Source: Fennellomyces sp. T-0311
Lineage: Eukaryota; Mucoromycota; Mucoromycetes; Mucorales; Lichtheimiaceae
Length of the DNA: 64,000 nt
Reading direction: 5' to 3'
Assembly (NCBI GenBank): GCA_025266875.1
Contig: JALLLT010000030.1
Location: forward strand, 186,001-250,000
Position 1 is the stretch's first letter. Every line of letters begins with the position of its first letter. This document shows, piece after piece, positions 12,147 to 24,420 of the stretch. A program made the translations under genes and the position numbers. The notes beneath the pieces were generated by a model. That model saw only the letters and a program-made list of their open reading frames with translations. It did no database searches and was not told the DNA's origin.

Positions 12147-13574
12147 AAGGGATAAAAGAGACGATCGGCCAAACTGAAAAGAAAGTAAAAGCGAAACACG
12201 TACACGCAACGCCTACAGTCCTGACACAATTATCTGTAAAATTGAGCGCAGCTTAAAATAATCACTCACTGCTGGTAGGTAGGCACTGGATTACGCGTTG
12301 TCACCAAATGCGTCAAGTCTAGACTTGCGTAATCAATTTGACAAGCCCGTGATTAAACGTTGTCCTTTCTCTCTCTCTTCATTAAAGCTATGCTGACGTG
12401 ATACTACTTTGATCAGCGCCATCTACCGAAGAGGCTCATATTGCATCCCGTTTTCAGGGGCAACCGTTATTTAGGAGCTCATGATGTACAAATAACATCG
12501 ATTGTTAAACGTACCTTGCAGTGCGTTCCAACTTCCGCATTGATCGATTGTCGCTACGAACAATGAATAGATCCTATTTATAGCCATCATTCCTTTTCTG
12601 TCCTTTGTCAGTTAACGTTACTATTTTGAATCGAATGCATTAGTAGTAGCATCAAGGTACTGCAATATATTCATTACTACTGTAATTGCCTATCAAAGTG
12701 AACGATAGATGTGGTCAAATGATTGTAAGTACAGCTGACAACTTGTGTGCATATACGTACACCTATGAACTGATTATCATTTTATGCAGTGCTATGGACG
12801 ACGCGCACGACGCATAGTTTGCATAAAAGGAAGCGAAAGGCCTTTATTCTAAGTACGGAAAGTCCATTGATTGTACCACATCTTTTGACGGTCTTGAGAA
12901 AACAAGCACACCATCTTTCGAGAACCCGCTGATCGTCCAGTATCTAGTAGCTGTGTGTTTTTCCAAGATAGTCAAGTTTCACATTCCTATCTGAGAAAAA
13001 ATGGCCTTGAGATCGATCGTTACAGCCGATGCATTTGGTGATAAATTGACCATACTTGCAAATACAGCGTGATTTGCACTATTTGACTTGCTTTCGTCCT
13101 GAACAAAGTCGCCTTGTATTACCATTTATGCATACCAAAAAAAAAAAAACTGCCCTTGATTCAAAGCTGCTGAAAGAACTAACATTGTCTGATGATTTCT
13201 GCTGGTCACAGCCTTGCCTAAGTCTGAGAAGATTGACGCGTTGGATAGGCATATCCGAGACTCTCAGATTACACTTTCTGACTTGTTGCTAAGCAGCATA
13301 TAAGCCATTAAAGATATCTTTTATTTATACCAATTAATCACCATATGTTTTCTTACAAGTTATAACACCCGCTGAAGTATATTACCAGCACAATCTACGC
13401 GCGTATGAGATAGCACCAATGTATTTTAGGCCTATAAGCACACTATGGCTCTATGCCACTGTTGTATAGGATACATTGTATTAAGCCATGGCCTGTTCGG
13501 AGAGCACTGAGAAATCCGCAAACCTCCAGCTTTTTCTGATACTTTCTCTATCCGCTTGGCAATTTTTTGGCGTA
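12147..13574. other. Divergent intergenic region, Blm10 / HNH gene
   Basis: About 1.4 kb separates the two divergent starts. It holds no convincing ORF. A compound dyad lies at 12289-12334: the 8-bp arms GATTACGC and GCGTAATC enclose the perfect 14-bp palindrome CAAGTCTAGACTTG (12314-12327). A start codon at 13488 is in frame with the HNH gene and would add 29 residues, partly hydrophobic. Confidence 0.4.
12289..12334. promoter_or_regulatory. Nested inverted repeat in Blm10 upstream region
   Basis: The arms GATTACGC (12289-12296) and GCGTAATC (12327-12334) are exact reverse complements. Abutting the right arm is the 14-bp perfect palindrome CAAGTCTAGACTTG at 12314-12327. Such dyads are often sites for dimeric regulators. 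It lies 143-188 nt upstream of the proposed Blm10 start. No known factor is assigned. Confidence 0.35.
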
Positions 13575-15261
13575 ATGAATGTCTCTGCGACAAAGCAACG
13601 CGATCCATTGGAAAATAAGTCAGACAACGAAGGCAAAGCAACTAAAAGGCGAGCGGAAGGTAACATTGACAGTAATTGGTCCGAAAGCCAGTACATGCTG
13701 AACAAGGTCGCGTAGATTCCAAGCAAACAATGTCAAATGCTTCAACAGCTGAAAGTCATTCAGAAGGTAATCAGTGAGAAAAATCGATGATAAATCATGT
13801 TATGCTAAACAAGGTCATGCAGATTCCGGCACGGACATTACTGTGAAAGGTTTGGAAAACATACAAGATGCGCAAAAGTTGCTTATACTGACTATACTTG
13901 GAGTAGAGGAATCGACCACGGACGCACAGGCCAAAATCGAATCGGACTGGACTGCCGCCCGCCACCCGCTTCTAAAGGATCCATCTCACAAGTATTTCGT
14001 TAACAATACCGGCGAATTTAGATCATTTGCATCCGGAAAAATGAAGACGCTAACGCCAATAAGATATCATCGCACCACGGCGTACCATTTGTTTGTCACC
14101 ACAAAACAAAAGAAAGCCATAAAGCTAAACGAAATTATGATGTGGACGTTTCGGGGAGGACTTGACGAATCGCGGGATCGCATATTCCACAAGGATGGTG
14201 ATTTGAAAAACTGTGCCTTGGATAACCTGGAAGTATACAGCGATCTACCTACTCTATACCGTCTCGAAATCGCATTACGAGAGAAACTCTGTCCGGGCAC
14301 GAAGTACACCCCGGCCAAGGTCCTAGATGGCGAGAAAACCTACAGTCAATATCTCGTATCAGACGCTGGAGCTGTCTTCTCTCTTCGCAATCGGCGCCAC
14401 CTTTGTGGAACTATGAAAACTTACGTGTATTTCAACCTCTCTCCTGACTTTGATCGTAAACGAGAAGTAGGCTTAGCCAAGTCCATTCTAGCACATGAGC
14501 TTGTGATGGCGTCTTTCAGAGGACCTCCCCCGCCATCCACTCCCTACATCAAGCATATCAATGGCGATCTCCACGATAACCGTTTGGTCAACCTCCAGTA
14601 CGATTCGGTGGAAGAAGTTAAACTGAAAAAGCGACACAAATGTAAACCATCGCCGGGCGCATCGTATCCCAACAGCGACAAAGAGGTGCCGCCGTTGCCA
14701 GAGGTAACCGACGAGACAAGATGGCGTACGATCGGCTCTCTTCCATGGAGGGAGAGTGCTTACAGCGGATACGAAGTCTCAGATATGGGGCATGTTCGAA
14801 AGATTGGCAGCACACAGTGCCTTGATGTTCGACGCAACTACCAAGGACACCTATGTGTCGCATTGTACCGAGACAGATATGCTTCAGATGAGTCAATTGA
14901 ACTACGTCCGCTCGTATATCCGAAAGCGCCGGTGTGCTATCTCGTGGCATATAGATTTGTCCAAGGCTACAGCGAAGAAAATAACATAGTCATGCACAAG
15001 GATGGCGACATGGAGAACAACAGCTGGGAAAACTTGAAATGGATTAACACCGAACTACGCCCACGCCGCAGTATGGGGCGAGTAGTTACCGTCAGATTGG
15101 TTGATGGTCCTTCTGTGGAAAAGAGATTTGATTACTTGAAAGAAGCGGAAAAAGAACTAGCGATATACCTGAGGTCGAAGAGGATTGCTTCCGGCAAGTC
15201 GATAGAACGAGAAGTCACCTGGGATGGTGAAAGGCGAATGGCGATCATAACTGTATATTAA
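13575..15261 (+). CDS. Triple NUMOD4/HNH-module protein
   Basis: Three exons (13575-13659, 13707-13766, 13814-15261) join in frame to about 530 residues. After a charged N-terminal tail there are three tandem modules, each a NUMOD4-like strand motif (Y-x-V-x3-G-x-V/F-x-S/K) followed by an HNH_3-like core. Module 1 (about 13960-14245) ends IFHKDGDLKNCALDNLE; module 2 (about 14335-14610) has AHELVMASFRG and IKHINGDLHDNRLVNLQ; module 3 (14722-15050) has YEVSDMGHVRKI and MHKDGDMENNSWENLKW. Only module 2 keeps the first His (AHELV); modules 1 and 3 have Asn (KLNEIM) and Tyr (CYLVAY) there. NUMOD4-HNH proteins are mostly phage or organelle homing endonucleases. This is a free-standing, intron-containing nuclear gene, so it may be domesticated. 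A DNA-binding or nicking role is inference. Confidence 0.75.
13651..13820 (+). repeat. Tandemly duplicated intron/exon unit, about 107 bp
   Basis: The sequences around intron 1 and intron 2 of the HNH gene resemble each other. Both donors read GAAGGTAA (near 13657 and 13764). Both acceptors sit in near-identical DNA: ATGCTGAACAAG then GTCGCGTAGATTCC near 13695-13720, and ATGCTAAACAAG then GTCATGCAGATTCC near 13802-13827. The spacing is about 107 bp. The two encoded junctions are E-GRVDS and E-GHADS, consistent with a tandem duplication of a short exon with its intron. Confidence 0.6.
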
Positions 15262-15980
15262 ATGCAGCTTGTCAATACGGTACGTTTCATCGACTAGAAA
15301 TGCTCATGGCTCCGTTGAAGCTCAATGAACATTGATAGTAAAGAAGATAGCGGATGAAAGAACCAATGTATTATTCGTTCATATATCCCCCTACACTGGT
15401 TACTATTGTTTGAAGCAACACACATACGTATATGTATATTGACTATCTGTGCAATTTGGAGATTGACATAAAGTATGTAACGCCGAGATTTATGCAAACC
15501 ACTGCCGTAACGGCTTGAAATCATGAATGTCAGCGCGCAACCCTACATGTTATGCAGAGAAGCATCGTATATTCTACAATTAAAGGCCCGCAGTGGTGAC
15601 AACTGGCCTGCGTCTGGTTTCAGGGGTAATGGTATGGTATAAGTAATCTGATGCCAATAAAATTACCACGCTACCACGGTACGTTTAAAGTTCAAACGCA
15701 AGTACAGAGCTTACCAGGCTTGAGCCCCCCTCTGGCTTTGGGCTTCGCTCCGACGCCCTATCTCCATATCCACTTGCTCCCTGCGACCTGTCTATACATG
15801 TTCGATGCTATAGAGAGAGAATGGGTATGGCCTTCTTTTGCAACGTGTGTATTTAACGGGAAACAGTGACGAGGGTAAAGAATAAGCTCACGGTCTACTT
15901 CGGGACTCAAAAGGCTTTAACCCACCCGTGGGAACAAGTTCCATAATTTCTTTTTCTTTTGCTTCCCTTGTAAAAACAAA
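15262..15980. other. Intergenic, HNH gene to HIBADH
   Basis: I see no gene here. The frames that are open are short and do not resemble any family. The distal part, 15850-15980, should contain the promoter and leader of the dehydrogenase gene. Confidence 0.4.
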
Positions 15981-17330
15981 ATGGTTCAAGCTCGCGTATA
16001 CTTGTGGACTTTTGGTAACAATGCCCTTCGTGCATCAAGAACAACCAGGCTGTCGAATGTGCGACTCTATTCGTCCGGTAAAGTACTTTGGATTGGCAAC
16101 AAATGCGGGTTTTTTCTGACTCGAACGTTTTTCCGTAGCGAATGTAAGGATAGCTCAAACATCGAGCAAAAGGGACGGCAAAGCTAACTTGTATAAAAGA
16201 CTGGAAGAAAGGAGGCAATCGGTTTGATCGGTTTAGGACAAATGGTAAAAAATAAGAGAGTGCGCCCCCCAAAAAGCAAGCATGACGTTTACTTTTGTTT
16301 CAGGGTCGCGGTATGGCAAAGAATCTTGCGCTGAAGACGCAAGGTGACCTGCTCGTGTACGACGTGAACAAGGCAGCTGTTGAGAAGTTTGTCGATGAGT
16401 TTCCCAAAGCCAAGGCCGCGGATAGCCCGGCCGAAGTAGCCGAAAAGGCAGCTACAGTGCTGACCATGCTCCCCGAGGCCACCCATGTCCAATCAGTGTA
16501 TGACTCGTTGATCGATGCGATCGATCAAGACAGTTTACTGATCGACTCGAGCACAATTGACGCCGAGTCAGCGCGCAAGCTTGCCAAGGCTGTGTTCGAT
16601 CGAAACGGCACCCCATTTGATGCTCCTGTGAGCGGAGGTGCAGTATTAAACTCGTTGTTGCGAATCCATCCAACTTATGCAACGCATTAGGTGTTGTGGG
16701 TGCTGAGGGTGGCACATTGACATTTATGGTTGGAGCACCTTCCGATGAAGCATTCGAAAAGATCAAACCTACTCTGATGATGATGGGCCGCAACGCCGTG
16801 CAGTGTGGTGCTAACGGCACGGGTCAGGTTGCCAAGCTATGCAACAACATGCTGCTGGCCGTTTCCATGATTGGCGTATCCGAGGCGCTTCTGTTGGCTG
16901 GTCGCCTTGGCATGGATCCCAAGCTGTTGGCGTCGATTGTGAACAGCTCGACGGGCCGATGCTGGAGCTCAGACACCAACAACCCCCATCCAGGCGTTAT
17001 CCCCACGGCGCCTGCAGGTCGTGGCTATACGGGTGGATTCGCCAACAAGCTGATGGCCAAAGACCTGCGGCTGGCCATGAAGGCAGCATTCGACTCTGGC
17101 ACAACTCCGATCCTGGGCACGACAGCAGCACAGGTATACAACGATCTGTCAACAATGAAGGACTTCAACAACCTAGACTTTTCGAGCGTCTACAAGGTGA
17201 GTCAGCATTCATTTGACACCCAAAACGCATGTGATTGGGGGCGTGGACTGACGTAATTGCTTTGTTACAGTGGATGAGCACCGACGCTAACTTTGTGAGC
17301 GAGGCCAAGAAAGTGAAAGAAACGGCATAA
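15981..17330 (+). CDS. 3-hydroxyisobutyrate dehydrogenase, mitochondrial
   Basis: The first exon encodes a basic, Ser/Arg-rich leader (MVQARVYLWTFGNNALRASR) of mitochondrial-targeting type. The Rossmann motif IGLIGLGQM ends one exon and GRGMAKNL opens the next (16303 on), giving the G-x-G-x2-G fold of beta-hydroxyacid dehydrogenases. Further family marks are DAPVSGG at the substrate loop (split by an intron at 16639-16690) and GQVAKLCNN with the catalytic lysine. The last exon ends EAKKVKETA, stop 17328-17330. The enzyme oxidises 3-hydroxyisobutyrate to methylmalonate semialdehyde with NAD+ in valine breakdown in the matrix. The junction between the leader exon and the second exon (donor near 16082, acceptor near 16199) is the least certain point. 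Confidence 0.9.
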
Positions 17331-17450
17331 GTTATACAAAAAAGCCTTCTATTATTTTTGTTTTAATAAACTGCTGTAAGAACGATTATGTACAATTGTG
17401 ATGGGTAAGACGAATATGATACAAAGAAGCTGTGGCGGGAGAGGGAGAGA

Positions 17451-18502
17451 TTAGAGACGCAGAAGACTCTTGTCTGGGCTGACTTGCTGAGCAGTCTGCT
17501 GGGTATCCAAGAACCATTTGAAGTATTCGTATACGCTCCAGCTGATGGCAGCGCTGGGCATGTTAGTCAACACACGCGGCTTGTAACCCCTGAAGAAACC
17601 CCGCAGTCCATGACGCTGCTTGATGATGGCCATGGCATCCCAAAAGCCTGTTGCATTGCGGATGCGGGGATCGTGACTGGAGCCGCGGGTCTGGAGGAGC
17701 GTTTTGGCGACATCGAGGGGAGTGGTGATGGAGGAAGCAATCGCACCGGCAAGGCCACCGGCAATAACGTGTGTTTTGGGGTCGTACTCGCCCGTGGGGT
17801 TCAGGGATTTGCGGAAGAATTCGTAGGTGGCAAACTGGATGGATTGGAAGGGGACCGACATGGCGAGCGTGGTGGGCAGCGAGATGTAGAAGGCGCCAAG
17901 GCCTTCCTTGAGGTACACTTGCCGTGCGCATTCTCGAACAGACCGGTACGTCGAATCGCGGAGTTGCATGCGTTGCTTGACCACTAAAGAGGCCCTTAGT
18001 CATTGTGCTTGGGAAAAATATCCGCTCAATCTTTACCATCAAAAGGGTTCATCAGAAAGTCGTGTGCCAGCGTAGCACAGGCGCCCGCCGCCGCGAATCC
18101 AAGTGTGTGATGCTCGTCGTCGTTGGGGCCAACGAAGGCCTCCTTGCAATATTCGTACGTCGCAAAGTGTAAGGCGTGTGCAGGGCCGGCTCCCAGCACA
18201 ACCGAGTTGACTCCTCGCCACAGGTTGCGTGACGCCGCCTTGAACGACGGATGTGCAGACGGGCTGACAGCCACGGGGGGTCGTCCACTTTGAATGACTT
18301 GCATGCGCGTCTGTCATTGTTTTTAATGGCCACCGTTAGCTTTTCCCTGCTCTCCTCTGCGCGTACGCATTATTATTACCTTGATGGAGTCGACGGGATA
18401 CATTGCACAGTGCTCCGCCACGCCAGCCAGGGCGCCAGCAACGGCGTTCTGCGCCATGGAGGAGTTGTTGCCGAGCGATTCGTAGTCGTATTCTTCAGCC
18501 AT
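17451..18502 (-). CDS. Mitoferrin, mitochondrial iron carrier (Mrs3/4 type)
   Basis: Three exons give a six-helix mitochondrial carrier with the three signature repeats: YPVDSIKTRMQ, NPFDVVKQRMQ (rebuilt across the last intron) and TPLDVAKTLLQ. Mitoferrin-type features include the N-terminal GALAGVAEHCAMYPVDSIK, RNLWRGVNSVVLGAGPAHAL and HFATYEYCKEAF. The protein brings Fe2+ across the inner membrane for heme and Fe-S synthesis. The start is at 18502 (MAEEYDYESLGNN) and the stop at 17451-17453. The gene is tail-to-tail with HIBADH, 120 nt apart. Two ATCTGATAA sites lie 188-276 nt upstream of the start, suggesting repression by an iron-sensing GATA factor when iron is plentiful. Confidence 0.92.
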
Positions 18503-18689
18503 TTGGAGTGGGGGAGTGGATTGGTTTAGAGAGTTGGGGTTGTTGGCTGTGAACGCGAGCAGAAAGAAGGTATGAAAGTAAAAAAAAGGGCGCACTTCGG
18601 GAAACGTGCATTTGGATTTATAAAAAATTTGCTTGCCACGATCAGATTAACCAGCAAGATTACAACGTCCGCGGAGCCAATCATGGCCA

Positions 18690-18698
18690 ATCTGATAA
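18690..18698 (+). promoter_or_regulatory. Iron-GATA site ATCTGATAA
   Basis: An exact match to ATCWGATAA, the extended site reported for fungal iron-responsive GATA repressors (Fep1/SreA/Sre1 family). It lies 188 nt upstream of the mitoferrin start. A second identical copy is at 18770-18778. Function is inferred from the motif and the iron-related target. Confidence 0.5.
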
Positions 18699-18769
18699 GT
18701 TCACATACGGCAGTGGGCAGCCCGAGGTCCCCCGCACATCCTCATTTGACAACTTTTACGTTACCTAGC

Positions 18770-18778
18770 ATCTGATAA
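18770..18778 (+). promoter_or_regulatory. Iron-GATA site ATCTGATAA (second copy)
   Basis: This second exact ATCWGATAA is in the same orientation, 80 nt from the first copy and 268 nt upstream of the mitoferrin start. Paired sites of this kind fit the two-zinc-finger iron-GATA proteins. Confidence 0.5.
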
Positions 18779-18901
18779 GACACAACTATTTATTTACTGC
18801 ATCCACCGGCCCTTATGCCTTTTATTAGATCTGATCCATCTACACCATTTCATCTTGCCTCTCTTTTGCTTGACCCCCTTTTGTCACACCTCTTTTTTGT
18901 A

Positions 18902-20045
18902 TTATCCTGTCACTTCCTTGCTTCTGTCGTTCATCAGCGAAATCGGCCGCTGGATCACCTCGTGCCGATCGAACGTGTGCTGGCTCATCCTGCTGTGCAG
19001 ATCATCATCATCATCATCGTCTTCTTCATTTTCCAGCTCGTTGCGGCCATATTTGAGCTGCTTGATGATCAGATAGGAGGCTAAATACCCTGTGAACACA
19101 CATAAACGGCTGAGTTACTATAAATGAAAACACAAACAAAACCTTACAGTCAATCGTGTACAGGATCGGAGAGCTTCCGCCGAGCACTCTTTGCGTCAAC
19201 AGAATTCCCGTGACTATATTTGAAAGACACACTCCAAAACTATCACATTCTCTTTCACATGAGCTTTTTTTTTCATTTCACGGAAAAAGCCTTACCAGTA
19301 AATTAACCCTTCCTTGATCAGCGTTTTTTGAATGCTTGACCCAAGCACCCGATAATGGCGGTATATCACCAAGATAAAGCACCAGGACAAAAAGATATTG
19401 GACGTGAAATCAAGCGCCGTTTTGATAATCACAATGTAACCGGCTAAATATGGTTTATCTATCAGTATCCCAGCCAATCAGATATCAAGAGTTTCACCCA
19501 CGGTATTCCGTTGCACAGACGCTGTCGAGCAGCACTGTCGTTGATTGTGCTACAGTGCAGTTTGCCGCAATAAACACAACAATGCCAATCAGAGGTATGC
19601 CGCCAATGCAGAGGACGACTTTGGATCGGTTATTTCCTAGATAGGCTTTCCAGAGTAGAACCGATTGCAAGGCAATATCGCCGGTATTGACCGCCACTAC
19701 GGAGAATATTAAAATCTTTTTTTTCCAAGGTGTGAAAAAGTTAGGTAAGATTTTTCTATGGCTTCTCTTTTCTCATCTACCGCTTCTTACAAATTTACAG
19801 TCGACCTTGACAAGCGAGGCAAGTAATGTAACGAACGTCAAGATGACGCCCAATACAGCTTGCCCAAAGACAATGCCATGGATAGGTTTCCGAATCTTGT
19901 AGAACATCCACCCAGATCGAATCGATTGCCATATAAAGCAGGACATGCCCACACTAACGAACATGATCGAGAATGTGGCAAAGGTGGGATTCGAAGGCGG
20001 CAGCAGTTCGTTACCGTTTTGGTCAACAATATGCTTGAGATCCAT
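18902..20045 (-). CDS. Seven-helix membrane protein, lineage-specific
   Basis: Five exons give a protein of about 320 residues with seven hydrophobic segments in regular spacing, among them FATFSIMFVSVGMSCFIW, IVFGQAVLGVILTFVTLLAS, VVLCIGGIPLIGIVVFIAA and IVIIKTALDFTSNIFLSWCF. The last hydrophobic segment is followed by a cytosolic-type tail with a run of about eight acidic residues (NEEDDDDDDD) and a polar end. The start MDLKHIVDQNGNELLP is at 20045 and the stop at 18902-18904. I do not recognise a named family. The topology resembles GPCR-like proteins, but no rhodopsin or Ste3 motif is visible, so no ligand or role is proposed. Exon 2 to exon 3 (near 19490 to 19455) is the weakest join. 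Confidence 0.65.
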
Positions 20046-20681
20046 AATAAGTTACTTGTTAAGTTGATGCTTGTTGCAAGTCGAATGGTTTTTTATATAC
20101 GCATTAATTTCCCCCACGTCGCTGATCAGTTGCAGGGAACATAAAGTTTCGTTTAGACCAAGTTGTTTGCAGGGAGTAGGGCTGATCCGTTTCTTGGGTG
20201 TTCAAAGAAGTGTCTTGGTGATAGGTAGTGCAAATAAGAAGAAAAAAGAGGCAAGATTCGATATAAAAAGAAAGAATAAACGAAATGCGACGATTATACT
20301 TTCTTTGTAACTAATTGCCATAGCAATTATCATTGTCACCATGGTGTGTATATCACGTCGACCATGGCAACGCAGCAGATACGTGATTGGCTCATAACGT
20401 CAATGGGTAGAATATTCAGGGTATTCAGGGTATTCAGCGATTCGGCGAAAATGATTGGATCTTATCACAGGAGAGTACTTTGCTGGACCAATGCCACTTT
20501 TTCCGAAAATAAAGTGCATAATTAGCAGGCGTTTTATAAATTGGGCGCGTTTAGAAGAGTAAATGAATACAGTCGTGATACTACCCACATCGTCTCCTAT
20601 CACTCAAAAAAAAAAAAAAAATGGAGGCGCGGTGAAGCCACAATCATTTTCCTGTGGCAAACGGGCATTTTTCTAATTTTC
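20046..20681. other. Divergent intergenic, membrane protein / DUF4604
   Basis: No gene is seen. A short 9-bp tandem array (GGTATTCAG, about three units, first one degenerate) lies at 20411-20437, and a 15-A run sits at about 20608-20622. The region is a shared promoter space. Confidence 0.4.
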
Positions 20682-21169
20682 ATGCCTCCGAAAGAACTCA
20701 CCCCTCATCAAGTTTCGCGTGGACTTTCATACGTGCACAAAGAAGCGCCGTTTCTGGCAAGATTGAAGCGGAACAAGCAGGAAGAAGAGCGAAAGTTACA
20801 GCAGTTTGAAAATTACGTCGATGGGCAAGATGACGATGACTTTGATGAGCTGGAAGGTGCACAGGTGGTGACACTGGACAAACACGGAAAAGGTAATAAT
20901 TAGGATATCAGTAGATCCTCAATCTGACAGCTTTCCAATTAGAGATCCATGCATCCAATCCAGACGACGATAAGAGCGACGAGGAGAAAGAGGACGATAA
21001 GGACGACGACCGGCCTGCGACGGATGAGAATGGACGGCTGCTCTTCCGCGCCAAGAAGAAGAAGCGAAAGGCTGGCGAGGACAATAAAGAGGAGGAGACG
21101 GCAAAGAAGCCCAAGAAGAAGAAGAAGAAGGCAGCGGTAGTGAAGTTGTCGTTCGAAGACGACGAATAA
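20682..21169 (+). CDS. DUF4604 protein (KIAA1143-like)
   Basis: Two exons separated by one short intron (about 20895-20941) give about 145 residues. The N-terminus MPPKELTPHQVSRGLSYVHK, then EAPFLARLK, is the DUF4604 signature conserved from fungi to human KIAA1143. The middle is acidic (DGQDDDDFDELEGAQVV), and the C-terminal half alternates acidic and lysine runs, ending KLSFEDDE, a conserved end. The role is unknown; the basic clusters look like nuclear localisation signals. The first Met (20682) matches the family start exactly. Confidence 0.88.
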
Positions 21170-21325
21170 AAAAGTAATCGGCTGGAACGTTTGTAATTAA
21201 AAAACAGATATCAAGCCGATCTCCTTGTTCGAGGCTCGTGAAACATTGATCAAGCCTCATTGGCATAGTAATCGCCCATCCATTTTGGTACCTTTTTTCC
21301 CTTTTCTTTAACGATCAACAAACCA

Positions 21326-23201
<1,876 letters not shown>

Positions 23202-23712
23202 GAGGCTTTCATTCGTTTTGTTACGTAGATTTGTTTACTTACTACCATAATTAATTTCTGGCTGGCACCTGTTCAATATACTTTTTCCAGTCTAGTGCTG
23301 ACTGGATGGGTTGATCAAATGGGTTTCAGATCTGCTGAGGGAGAGTTGCTTGACATAATGGGTCGCATGATAACCATGATACGGGTTAAGGTAAAACACA
23401 TTACATCTTCTTATCAGATCATATCATCTGATGTATGTCATTTGCGTGAATGTCTTCTATCGGTCCGAGATATATTGCATAATAAAGCGTGGACATAAAA
23501 ATAGCCCCTACTACATGGCATGATCATGACCCAATCTGATTCTTTGCGCGTGAATAGTACTTGATATCTTCAAACAGATAGTACAGAACCTTTCGCTTGG
23601 GCTTAAGCGAATATGCTTCTTGAAATTGTGTAGAAAGCACATATCCGCAGGAAATTACTGCCTCATGTCTCTCACGGAGTTTTTCTGGTTCGTCTAACGC
23701 ACCTTGCCAACG
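23202..23712. other. Intergenic, kinase to TRAPPC2L
   Basis: About 500 nt with no credible ORF. It should hold the 3' end of the kinase transcript and the TRAPPC2L promoter. Confidence 0.4.
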
Positions 23713-24383
23713 ATGAGCAACGAAATAAACTGCATTGCTTTAATCGGCAAACAGGTACCCTTTGCCATCCGCTGAATTATTATTCCTCAATAACGCCCTT
23801 CGAAAAGAACAATCCATTGTACCTCAAAAACTTCAGCAACACTCATCCTGACCTGAAATACCATTACATTGCACATACATCAATCGATGTGATTGAAGAA
23901 CGCGGTACATTCCGGCCGTAATAACCGAAAAAGCAAACCTTTTAACGCGTTCGATAGTTGCCAGCGGCCCAAAGAATCTCGACTTGTACCTGGGTTTATT
24001 ATATGCCATGGAAGACTTGGCAGTGTAGGTTTCTTTCTCACATACAGGGACAGTCCCGAGTCTGATCAAACGACACCATAGATACGGCTACATGACCAAC
24101 ACACGCGTCAAGTTTGTTGTCGTGGTATCCGTTACCGAGGGGATTATCCGTGATGCCGAAATGAAAGCAGTAAGTCTTTTGCATGGTTTATCGTTTTTTT
24201 TTATCTCTAAACACACACACACAACCCCAGATTTTCAAAAGAATCCACGCTGCCTACTTGTCCCAAATCTGCAACCCATTCTACAACCTCGATTCCCAAC
24301 GATCCATTGATAGCAAGGCATTCACTCGAGCCATTGAAGCCATTGGAGTCAATGCAAATGCAAAGGCCACTATGGATATCTAG
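23713..24383 (+). CDS. TRAPP complex subunit TRAPPC2L
   Basis: Five exons (23713-23754, 23808-23904, 23958-24024, 24082-24169, 24231-24383) add to 447 nt, coding 148 residues, close to the family's 140. It begins MSNEINCIALIGKQ, then NNPLYLKNFSN, YHYIAHTSIDVIEER, LDLYLGLLYAMEDLAVYGYM, TNTRVKFVVVV and CNPFYN. These match the Sedlin/longin fold in order. The subunit belongs to TRAPP tethering complexes that activate Rab GTPases in ER-Golgi traffic. All introns are GT-AG and all junctions keep frame. It is convergent with MPC1, with only 37 nt between the two stop codons. Confidence 0.9.
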
Positions 24384-24420
24384 AATTGCGACCTTTTTCT
24401 TTATTGTACATTTATCACCT

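Noticed and set aside
12147..12209. Upstream in-frame start of Blm10 at 12209
   Set aside because: The added residues are hydrophobic and unlike the family; MEVEKGPIPQ is a better start, although 5' data are needed to be certain.
17484..17987. 167-codon ORF on the plus strand
   Set aside because: It is the exact antisense of the mitoferrin third exon, whose codon use keeps the opposite frame open.
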